Origin: Firmicutes bacterium UBA3932
GTDB lineage: Bacteria > Bacillota > Clostridia > Peptostreptococcales > Anaerovoracaceae
NCBI GenBank assembly: GCA_002385825.1
Contig: DGEG01000114.1
Location: 1-27,075, forward strand
Direction: 5' to 3'
DNA: 27,075 bases
Below are positions 15,970 to 22,278 of the stretch, in pieces. How positions within the stretch are numbered: the first letter of the stretch is position 1; the number at the start of each line of letters is the position of its first letter. The position numbers and the translations under genes are program-made. The notes below the pieces were generated by a model that saw only the letters and a list, made by a program, of their open reading frames with translations, was not told the origin of the DNA and ran no database searches.

Positions 15970-16869
15970 TTGGAACTTCGATTTGTCAAGTTTAATCCCA
16001 GCGGGAACACAACGGTGCTGATACTTGATCCTTTGCCCAGGGAAAAGTATCCGGAAATCGCCATTAAAGTCATGTCCGATACATACCTCTGCGCGGAGCA
16101 GGTGGGGTTTTTGGAAAAGGCCGGCGATCCTGAGGCCGTTGCGAGGATGCATATGATGGGAGGAGAGTTTTGCGGCAATGCTTCCAGGAGCTTTGCCGCC
16201 TGGATAGCCCTGGGCGGGCTTGAAAGCGGTGAATCAAACGGCTGCGGCGGAATGAACGATGAACTCGATGGATGCGGCGAATTGAGGGTGCGCAGCGAGC
16301 TGACAGGGTTTAGCCAGGTTGAAAGAGAAGTGCGCATCCAGGTATCGGGATACGATGGCATATTGACGGCAAGGGTGTACAACCAATGGTCAAAGCATAG
16401 CTGCAACGCCGAGATCGATATGCCTCTACCGTTGAAAATCCAACACGGATGGACAGACCAGCTGAGCGATTACAGCATCGTAGTCTATGAAGGAATTATT
16501 CATCTGATACTTTGGAACAAGGTTGCGGCAGACGTATATGTTAATATTGCAGAGGACTTTCTTGAAAAACAGGGTTTCTCCACAGACTGCTTCGGCGTCA
16601 TGTTCTTTGACAGCCGGACTTCGGAGATGATTCCCGTGGTCCGGGTAAAGGCGGTGGATTCTCTCGTTTGGGAGAGCAGCTGCGGCTCGGGAACGGTGGC
16701 CCTGGCGTCAGCCATGGCGGACAAACAGAAAACCTCCATTGCGCATATGCAATTAAAGCAGCCCGGCGGTGATCTGTTTGTGAGCGTGGATTGGAAAGAC
16801 GGGATCAAGAGGGCGAGATTGTCCGGAGATATTCAGATTACGGCAATGGGAACCGCATACGTTGATTAA
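15970..16869 (+). CDS. DapF/CntK-like PLP-independent amino acid racemase or epimerase
   Basis: A 299-residue protein with both catalytic cysteines of the diaminopimelate epimerase fold: the first in MMGGEFCGNASRS, the second in SSCGSGTVAL. The GGEFCGNA form is closer to the CntK-type histidine racemases than to standard DapF, so it may act on an amino acid other than diaminopimelate; this is inference from motif memory. Both halves of the pseudo-symmetric fold are present (second half from about 190). A Gly/Ser/Glu-rich insertion lies at about 85-105. The GTG at 15961 touches the GGGGAGG site at 15956-15962, so TTG 15970, 7 bases from that site, is the likelier start. The CcdA-like gene follows 11 bases after the stop. 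Confidence 0.8.
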   Translation: MELRFVKFNPSGNTTVLILDPLPREKYPEIAIKVMSDTYLCAEQVGFLEKAGDPEAVARMHMMGGEFCGNASRSFAAWIALGGLESGESNGCGGMNDELDGCGELRVRSELTGFSQVEREVRIQVSGYDGILTARVYNQWSKHSCNAEIDMPLPLKIQHGWTDQLSDYSIVVYEGIIHLILWNKVAADVYVNIAEDFLEKQGFSTDCFGVMFFDSRTSEMIPVVRVKAVDSLVWESSCGSGTVALASAMADKQKTSIAHMQLKQPGGDLFVSVDWKDGIKRARLSGDIQITAMGTAYVD

Positions 16870-16880
16870 GGAGAGATAAC

Positions 16881-17600
16881 TTGGTTCATAGCATAGAAGA
16901 AAGCATTGAAACAGTCATATCAATGCTTGAAAGCAACCTGTGGTTTGTGCCGGCTTTAGCTTTTATTGCCGGATTGCTCACTTCATTGACGCCTTGCTCT
17001 CTCACCAGCCTACCCATAGTGATGAGCTATATAAGCGGTACGAAGAGTTCCGAGAAGAGGAAGGCCTTGACAATTTCGCTGCTTTTCGCTTTGGGCATGG
17101 CTTTGGTGTACACCACTTTGGGGGTATTCGCGTCCTTGTTGGGGGAATTGCTTCACCATTTGGGCGTGTGGTGGTACCTTTTACTGGCGGCGGTTACGGT
17201 GCTCATGGCGCTGCATATGTTTGGAATCATTGATATTATTCCTGATTCTTTGGCCCACCCGAAGAGCGTGAGGAAAGGCTATGCCGGGGCCTTTGCCGCC
17301 GGAATGTTGGGAGGCTTTTTTGCTTCTCACTGCGCCTTGCCCGTGCTGGTGGTGCTTTTGGCCATGGTGGCGGAAGAAGGCAATCTGTTGCGAGGGGGGC
17401 TCCTGTTGCTGCTCTTTGCCTTGGGGCACAGTGTCTTTGTGATCGTGGCCGGGACCTGGACGGCGGGCCTTGAAAAGATGACCCATGACAAAAAATATGA
17501 AGCCGTTGTGCAGTTTATCAAGATTTTTTTGGGCGTCATCATGCTGCTCCTGGCAGCGTATTTGGTTTACCTGGGCTTCGCCGACCCTCATTTTCATTGA
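16881..17600 (+). CDS. ccdA: CcdA/DsbD-type transmembrane thiol-electron transporter
   Basis: A 239-residue, six-helix membrane protein of the CcdA family, which moves reducing power across the membrane to extracytoplasmic disulfide proteins. The two functional cysteines are present in the expected places: TPCSL in the first helix (about residue 38) and SHCALP in the fourth (about 155). Start is TTG 16881, with AAGGAGA at 16868-16874 spaced 6-7 bases. It is coupled to the DapF/CntK-like gene upstream (11-base gap). No cytochrome c biogenesis genes are visible here, so the partner is unknown; the symbol denotes family membership. Confidence 0.85.
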   Translation: MVHSIEESIETVISMLESNLWFVPALAFIAGLLTSLTPCSLTSLPIVMSYISGTKSSEKRKALTISLLFALGMALVYTTLGVFASLLGELLHHLGVWWYLLLAAVTVLMALHMFGIIDIIPDSLAHPKSVRKGYAGAFAAGMLGGFFASHCALPVLVVLLAMVAEEGNLLRGGLLLLLFALGHSVFVIVAGTWTAGLEKMTHDKKYEAVVQFIKIFLGVIMLLLAAYLVYLGFADPHFH

Positions 17601-17688
17601 GATTAGTCAATATGGTCTGGCACAATTGAGGTTTTATACTGGAACATTGCATATACAAGGACAAACAGGAGGTTTTTGGAGGGTATTT

Positions 17689-18123
17689 ATGAAGGAAAAA
17701 TATACGGCATTGCGGAGATCTTCTCTTAAGAAGGATTATACGAGATTTACGATTCTGGTCGGCAGTTTGCTTTTGGCCTACGGCCTGTTTAATTTGGATC
17801 TCTTCATGATGGCCATAGGTGCGGTTGTAATTTACGTGTCGCTTTACAGCAAGGATGTGGTCATCGACAGAAACGGCATGACCACTCATTACCACGCAAT
17901 TATTTATGATAAGAGCAGGACCTATCCCTTTACCGACTTTACCGAACTGCGAGTTAGAAGGGGCGATGGTCCGGAAACCATGGTGGGCTTTGTGCGCAAC
18001 GGAATGCACACCCCCTGCCTTTTCACCAATTCCGACGCAGAAGGCGTAATCCACATGGCAAAAGAAGGCAACCCGAGAATTATAGTCCGCGAAATCCCCT
18101 TCGGACGCCGCCGCGGATATTAA
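17689..18123 (+). CDS. Small two-helix membrane protein of unknown function
   Basis: A 144-residue protein beginning MKEKYTALRRSSLKKDY. Two closely spaced hydrophobic stretches (about 21-36 and 38-54) form a likely membrane hairpin, followed by a soluble, beta-rich domain of about 90 residues resembling the PH-like domains found behind such hairpins (VVIDRNGMTTHYHAIIYDKSRTY...). I do not recognise a named family. The frame is open back to 17485, inside ccdA, but GGAGGG at 17678-17683 followed by ATG 17689 marks the start. It ends just ahead of a perfect hairpin at 18128-18160 and is probably the last gene of the racemase-ccdA unit. Confidence 0.7.
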   Translation: MKEKYTALRRSSLKKDYTRFTILVGSLLLAYGLFNLDLFMMAIGAVVIYVSLYSKDVVIDRNGMTTHYHAIIYDKSRTYPFTDFTELRVRRGDGPETMVGFVRNGMHTPCLFTNSDAEGVIHMAKEGNPRIIVREIPFGRRRGY

Positions 18124-18127
18124 TTTC

Positions 18128-18160
18128 AAAAATCAAAAGGGACAGTCCCTTTTGATTTTT
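18128..18160. terminator. Perfect palindromic hairpin (GGGACAGTCCC type), left copy
   Basis: Sixteen bases at 18128-18143 pair perfectly with 18145-18160 around a central A; the core is GGGAC-A-GTCCC flanked by AATCAAAA/TTTTGATT. It starts 4 bases after the stop of the membrane-protein gene and ends in TTTTT, so it can act as a rho-independent terminator in either direction. An almost identical palindrome is at 18495-18523, so it is also a repeat, REP-like in appearance. Confidence 0.75.
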
Positions 18161-18172
18161 GTGTCTTTGCTT

Positions 18173-18429
18173 ATCAACTAATTTCGAGGGTAATTAAAAA
18201 AAATAGTTGATTTTAGGCGATAAAAAAGGGCAAAATACGTCTTTTGGAACAAAAATCAACTAAAAATAATAGATTTTTTCAAAAGTAGTTGATGTTTTTG
18301 CGAAAAAGTCAACTACTTTTTTCGATTTCTTATATTTTTAGTTGATGCAGAGCAAAAACAGGCCTTGTTTTGACAATATATGGATGCAAAATCAACTAAA
18401 AATAATGGAACTTGAAGATTTTAGTTGAT
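18173..18429. repeat. Dyad-symmetric array of eight TAGTTGAT/ATCAACTA sites at fixed spacing
   Basis: No gene is seen between 18124 and 18528. Eight copies of one octamer occur in alternating orientation: ATCAACTA at 18173, 18255, 18308 (as GTCAACTA) and 18391, and TAGTTGAT at 18204, 18286, 18339 and 18422. Distances between successive starts are 31, 51, 31, 22, 31, 52 and 31. They form four inverted pairs, each octamer-N23-octamer. The layout is symmetric about base 18301, where a long palindrome sits: 12 bases at 18281-18292 pair with 18309-18320, and TTTTT-GCG-AAAAA lies in its loop. A 19-base direct repeat occurs at 18252-18270 and 18388-18406. Spacers differ in sequence but keep length. 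Function unknown; binding array, REPIN cluster or structured RNA are possible. Confidence 0.85.
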
Positions 18430-18494
18430 CAGAATTGTTTGTGGCGATTTCTCACTCTGTTGGTGGTTTCCCACGCTGTTACAAAATCAAAAGG

Positions 18495-18523
18495 AAATCA
18501 AAAGGGACTGTCCCTTTTGATTT
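18495..18523. terminator. Perfect palindromic hairpin (GGGACTGTCCC type), right copy
   Basis: AAATCAAAAGGGAC at 18495-18508 pairs perfectly with GTCCCTTTTGATTT at 18510-18523 around a central T; a partial duplicate AAAATCAAAAGG precedes it (18483-18494). It lies just beyond the stop of the leftward cvpA gene (18529), so it can terminate that transcript. Together with the 18128-18160 copy it encloses the TAGTTGAT array. Confidence 0.75.
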
Positions 18524-18528
18524 TTTGT

Positions 18529-19161
18529 TTACAGGTGTGTTTTGACGATGAGGAGCAGGTAGTTGTTGTCGTAGAGAGTGCCGGCGATTCTGGAAGCCTC
18601 AAGGGCTGAGGCCAGCCCGTTCCCGGAAGACAGGCTTATGACGGGAACAAGAAGGGCCAACAGTATGAAAATCAGCAGCAATCCTTTGATTGCGCCGGCG
18701 ATCAGCCCAAAAGACCCATCCAGAAAGCCTATAATTCCGTCGTTGTGTTTTTTGCTGAAAAGAGAAGAGAAGAGCAAAAATACAAGACGGATTATTATTA
18801 CCACCAGAATGAAACAGAGTATTTTAAATACGAAATCCGCAATCCCAGAAGCGATTGCCGTCGTCACGCTGACTTTTATTGAGTCGATGACTTCTTGCAA
18901 AATCAACGGCATATCCGTTGTAAGGGTATGTATTGCAGAGGATCCTCCGGCTTCTATCTGGCCGGAGATTTTGTTGTAAATGTTGTCGTAGAAGTTTGTA
19001 TTAGCCCGGAGGAAGTTTTCTACCCGCGAAAAAAACACAAAGCCTATAATAATGGACAGGACCCAGCCTGCAGTATGTATGAATGTGCGTACAAAACCTT
19101 TTCGAAATCCGGAAGCCGTTGAAAGGACAAAAATAAGACCGATGGCTATATCCATCCACAT
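18529..19161 (-). CDS. CvpA family membrane protein
   Basis: A 210-residue protein of the CvpA (colicin V production) family. Its N-terminus MWMDIAIGLIFVLSTASGFRKGF is the family signature; further membrane helices lie at about 27-43 and, after an outer or loop region of about 60 residues, near 110-130 and 155-175. Family members are linked to envelope integrity or secretion, but biochemistry is not settled. The frame is open to a TTG at 19170, which touches GGGAGG; ATG 19161, 9 bases from that site, is the better start. It is transcribed away from the 19274 gene and ends at the palindromic terminator. Confidence 0.8.
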   Translation of the reverse strand: MWMDIAIGLIFVLSTASGFRKGFVRTFIHTAGWVLSIIIGFVFFSRVENFLRANTNFYDNIYNKISGQIEAGGSSAIHTLTTDMPLILQEVIDSIKVSVTTAIASGIADFVFKILCFILVVIIIRLVFLLFSSLFSKKHNDGIIGFLDGSFGLIAGAIKGLLLIFILLALLVPVISLSSGNGLASALEASRIAGTLYDNNYLLLIVKTHL

Positions 19162-19182
19162 CGCAGACAACCTCCCTTGCCG

Positions 19183-19211
19183 TCATATTCGGCCAAGCAT
19201 ACGCATATAAC
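19183..19211 (+). promoter_or_regulatory. Candidate sigma-E sporulation promoter for the 19274 gene
   Basis: TCATATT at 19183-19189 is a full match to the sigma-E -35 pattern KMATATT; CATATAAC at 19204-19211 follows after exactly 14 bases and matches CATACANT at six of eight positions. The next start codon is at 19274. No comparable sigma-A pair was found for this gene. Evidence is pattern-based only. Confidence 0.45.
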
Positions 19212-19273
19212 TATACTACCAATTTATTAGTATCAACACAAGATTATCAGCGTATTTTGGGAGGACGTGGAAA

Positions 19274-20392
19274 ATGAATTACATAAAATACACCAGAACT
19301 TTTGTAATGATGGAAGAGCAGACGTCGGAGTTTGCCGCCCGAGAGGCTCCGATAAAAGGATATTTAAAAGTAGAGACGGGGAATAACAAAGGAGCCCTTC
19401 GTTGCGTAGTTCAGAATTTGAAATATTTCAGCAGAGGCGATTATATCTATAAACTGATTCTGTTCGGTAAAAAGCAGGACAGGACCATCCATACGGTTCT
19501 CGGAAGTCTTACTATTAACCGTTTCGGAAACGGCGAAACCTATTTCCGTTTTAATCCTCTGGATATGGACGGGAAGGGGAGCTGCTATGACGACTTCAGC
19601 ATCGCTATCGTCGCTGCCGTTTCGTGCAATAACGAGAAAGAGCCGCTGCATCCGGTGCTGAAAGGTATGATGAAAAAGAACGAGGCCGCTTCGGAAAACA
19701 GGGAAACGGAGGAGCGGGATCGGTTTGGCGTGCAGCTTGTTATGAAGCCGGAGGAAGAGTTGCTTGCCGCCGTACAGGATGTAGAGGCGGAAAAGGAAGA
19801 ACCGGCGGGGGAGCATGAAGTCCCGGAAGTGAAACAGCCGGAGGAAGCAGCGGCGCAACCCCAACAACCGGCAGCGGAGCAATCGCCGGATCAAAAGATG
19901 ACGGCTCAATCGCCGCAACAGGCAGAAACCGCCGTGCATCCGAAAATACCTCATCGCACAAACTACAATTCATTCTATAACGAATACCTGCTCCAGTACT
20001 GCGGGTATACCTGCAGGGTTGCAGACTACTATGAAGATGTTTACCCATTTGAAAACGATCGGACCGGCGCTCGATGGAAGAGGATTCCCAATGTGGCCAG
20101 CTTACCGTTGGTATCGCCGGGCGCCCACTACTTCGCCACGTTATATAGGCATTTTTTGTTCGGGGCGAAGCCGGACTCCGCCGGGGTTGCTTGTATGTAT
20201 TTCTTTGCGGTGCCGGGCAGGTTTGTCCAGGAAGAGCAACCCGACGGAGGCCGGTCGGGCTTTGTCTATTGGCAGCCCGTAGTGGGCGCCGCCCTGCCCG
20301 GGATACAGGCCGGCGGGCAGAACAAATCCGAATACGGTTACTGGATTGTGGCCGTAGATGCTTCAACGGGAGACATCATAGAGGCGGGATGA
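19274..20392 (+). CDS. Clostridial two-domain hypothetical protein, possibly sporulation-linked
   Basis: A 372-residue soluble protein without signal peptide or membrane helix. The N-terminal domain (about 1-125: YTRTFVMMEEQTSEF..., APIKGYLKVETGNNKGAL, YFRFNPLDMDGKGS) is beta-rich and resembles domains I associate with hypothetical proteins of spore-forming Clostridia. A Pro/Glu/Gln/Ala-rich linker (about 150-225) leads to a C-terminal domain (about 235-372) rich in aromatic residues, with HYFATLYRHFLFG and a GYWIVAVDASTGDI ending. I cannot name a function. GGGAGG at 19259-19264 lies 9 bases before the ATG. A candidate sigma-E promoter upstream suggests mother-cell expression. The last 55 bases overlap the convergent gene ending at 20338. 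Confidence 0.75.
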   Translation: MNYIKYTRTFVMMEEQTSEFAAREAPIKGYLKVETGNNKGALRCVVQNLKYFSRGDYIYKLILFGKKQDRTIHTVLGSLTINRFGNGETYFRFNPLDMDGKGSCYDDFSIAIVAAVSCNNEKEPLHPVLKGMMKKNEAASENRETEERDRFGVQLVMKPEEELLAAVQDVEAEKEEPAGEHEVPEVKQPEEAAAQPQQPAAEQSPDQKMTAQSPQQAETAVHPKIPHRTNYNSFYNEYLLQYCGYTCRVADYYEDVYPFENDRTGARWKRIPNVASLPLVSPGAHYFATLYRHFLFGAKPDSAGVACMYFFAVPGRFVQEEQPDGGRSGFVYWQPVVGAALPGIQAGGQNKSEYGYWIVAVDASTGDIIEAG

Positions 20393-20964
20393 TTCAATCC
20401 GCCTAAAAGGATACCACGCGCCATGTAATCCGCCATGACCACGGCCAGATCCTGAATGCGGTCAAAGACCCGGATCTCGTTCTGGTAATTGCCCTGAAGG
20501 ATGGACAAGATTACCTGAATCCCCATATTGATCAATTGGGTAAACAGATCCCTCCAAACTGACGCATCCCAGTAATCGTTAATGCTTGCCAAAAAATCAG
20601 CTCCTTGGTCGGCGGTTTCATACAGTTCTACGGTAATTCTATTGACCGCTTCCTGGTCACCCCTTTTCCTCGCATCCACCAGCCTCCAAAAAATCAAAAT
20701 AAGCCTGGATATTCTGTTTAAATACTCCTCCGCAATTTGATTGCCGTAAAAAACGATAAGGGCGTTGTAAAATTTAAGGGGCACTCCCACGTATAAGCGG
20801 TCTGATACGGCAGCTAATCGAGGATGGTCGTCTATGAAGCTGTGGACAAAACTTCGCATCCACATGGATAACTCCAGCCAAATGTTCCGAAATGTAATGA
20901 TGGCATTCATCTGCTCAAAGGTAACGTTCTGTGGAATAAATTCGAAAGGAATATTATTAGTCAT
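20338..20964 (-). CDS. Helical-bundle protein of a Firmicutes family of unknown function
   Basis: A 208-residue, mostly helical, soluble protein with the pattern MWMRSFVHSFIDDHPRL..., LKFYNALIVFYG, DARKRGDQEAV and ASINDYWDASVWRDLF. This layout recurs in roughly 200-residue Firmicutes proteins that are sometimes mislabelled as acetylglutamate kinase; no kinase motif is visible, and I treat function as unknown. ATG 20964 has GAAGGAGA upstream (20971-20978). The upstream neighbour is a paralog, identical at 21 of 27 positions over the FYNALIVFYG region. The last about 18 residues (GLNHPASMMSPVEAS...) are encoded antisense to the end of the convergent 19274 gene. Confidence 0.75.
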   Translation of the reverse strand: MTNNIPFEFIPQNVTFEQMNAIITFRNIWLELSMWMRSFVHSFIDDHPRLAAVSDRLYVGVPLKFYNALIVFYGNQIAEEYLNRISRLILIFWRLVDARKRGDQEAVNRITVELYETADQGADFLASINDYWDASVWRDLFTQLINMGIQVILSILQGNYQNEIRVFDRIQDLAVVMADYMARGILLGGLNHPASMMSPVEASTATIQ

Positions 20965-20982
20965 GCAAAATCTCCTTCTCTA

Positions 20983-21584
20983 CTAATCTGTAGGGATAGG
21001 CCCGAACTGTTGGCCAAAGCTGCTTTGAATGATGCCTCTCGCCATATAATTTCCCATGAGCACGGAAAGATTTCCCATCCGGTCGAAGACGCGAATCTCG
21101 TTTTCATAATTTTCTTCCATAATTGAAAGAATCAGCTCGTTCAGCATGCTGATGTATTGAATAAAGAAATCTCTCCAAGTGGCTTGGTCCCAATAGGCAT
21201 TGATCCGGGAAAGAAAAGCAGCCCTGTCGTCTGCGCCTTCATAAAGGGCCACGGTAATCTCGCTTACAAGATCCTGCCGGTTGCTTTTTATGGCATCCAC
21301 CAACCTCCAGATTCGCAAAATATCCCGCGACAGGATTCCCAGAAATTCCTCTGCCACTTCGGGACCGTAAAATACGATCAACGCGTTGTAAAAATCTAAT
21401 GGGACACCTGCATACAATCGTGTTGTGATTGCTGTCTGACTCGGATAGTTGGCAATAATGCTGTTGACAAAATCTCTTATCCACATCGTATATTCGAGCC
21501 AAAGTGTTCGAAAGGCAATGATGCATTCATCTGCCCAAAAGTAATATTTGCGGGAATCGGGGTAATAGGAGGGACACTCGACAT
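20983..21584 (-). pseudogene. Frameshifted paralog of the 20338-20964 gene
   Basis: Translation from ATG 21584 (AAGGAG at 21594-21599) gives MSSVPPITPIPANITFGQMNA, matching the start of the downstream paralog, then runs out of frame and stops at TAA after 35 residues. The remainder, beginning IRDFVNSIIANYPSQ and ending GIIQSSFGQQFGPIPTD, continues in another frame. Comparing DNA with the paralog shows why: on the + strand the paralog reads AATGATGGCATTCATCTGC, while this copy reads AATGATGCATTCATCTGC (21517-21534), one G short. Restoring it gives an uninterrupted protein of about 200 residues. An internal ATG at 21486 could still make a 167-residue fragment. It may be a real mutation, programmed slippage (unlikely without a slippery site) or a sequence error. 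Confidence 0.85.
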
Positions 21585-21679
21585 AGCTGAAGGCTCCTTT
21601 TTACTGTATGACAAAATAATATGAAGTTTGAGACCGTTTTGTTCCTGGGGTCGGGGCAGGAGTCCCGGTGAATTACACA

Positions 21680-21708
21680 TTGAAATAGATTAAAATTTAT
21701 GATAGGAT
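21680..21708 (+). promoter_or_regulatory. Sigma-A promoter for tadA
   Basis: TTGAAA at 21680-21685 and TAGGAT at 21703-21708 are 17 bases apart. The start codon of tadA follows at 21787, leaving a leader of about 72 bases. It lies in the divergent region with the paralog pair. Confidence 0.55.
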
Positions 21709-21786
21709 ATTTTAGCTAACGCGAAATAAAAATAATGAAGCAAGGCTCGCAGGTTTCGGGCTTGTAAAAGCATTGCAGGTGACAAA

Positions 21787-22275
21787 ATGACACCCGATTT
21801 TTTTATGAGAGAAGCCCTCAAAGAGGCCGAGAAAGCTTTTGAAATCGGTGAAGTCCCCGTGGGTGCGGTCATTGAACGCCACGGGCAGATTATCGGAAGA
21901 GGCCACAACCGTACGGAGACTTGGAAAGATCCGACTGCCCATGCAGAGATCATTGCCATTCGACAAGCTGCAGAAACCCTGGGAGGCTGGAGACTTCTTG
22001 ATTCGAATTTATATGTAACGACAGAGCCTTGTTCCATGTGCGCCGGTGCAATTGTCCTTGCGCGGATCAAAACGGTGTATATAGGGACCATGGACCCCAA
22101 AGCGGGAGCCTGCGGTTCCTTGATGAACATACTTCAGGACGAAAGGCTCAACCACAACGCGGAAATTCGAGCCGGTGTTTTAGAAGAAGAATGCCGGCAG
22201 CTTATGAAGGAGTTTTTCCAAAATCTACGACAGCAGAAGAAATCAACCGAAAGGACACATCAGGAGGAACAGTAA
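21787..22275 (+). CDS. tadA: tRNA adenosine(34) deaminase TadA
   Basis: A 162-residue zinc deaminase that converts A34 to inosine in the anticodon of tRNA-Arg(ACG). Zinc ligands and the proton-shuttle glutamate are all present: His52 and Glu54 in TAHAEI, Cys82 and Cys85 in EPCSMCAGAI. EVPVGAVI and the MDPKAGACGS loop are typical. The tail after about residue 145 is short, basic and glutamine-rich. AGGTGA at 21777-21782 serves as ribosome binding site. The ribosome binding site of the next gene lies within its last codons. Confidence 0.94.
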   Translation: MTPDFFMREALKEAEKAFEIGEVPVGAVIERHGQIIGRGHNRTETWKDPTAHAEIIAIRQAAETLGGWRLLDSNLYVTTEPCSMCAGAIVLARIKTVYIGTMDPKAGACGSLMNILQDERLNHNAEIRAGVLEEECRQLMKEFFQNLRQQKKSTERTHQEEQ

Positions 22276-22278
22276 ATT

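Noticed and set aside
18173..18429. CRISPR array formed by the ATCAACTA/TAGTTGAT repeats
   Set aside because: The repeat is only 8 bases, alternates in orientation, and unit distances (82, 53, 83) are unequal; no cas genes are nearby.
18412..18609. 65-codon plus-strand ORF in the repeat region
   Set aside because: It starts inside the TAGTTGAT array, crosses the palindromic hairpin and the end of cvpA, and has no plausible ribosome binding site.
22276..22278. SRP RNA or tRNA gene expected after tadA in many Firmicutes
   Set aside because: Only 3 bases separate tadA from the next gene, and no SRP-RNA-like or tRNA-like fold was recognised anywhere in the window.
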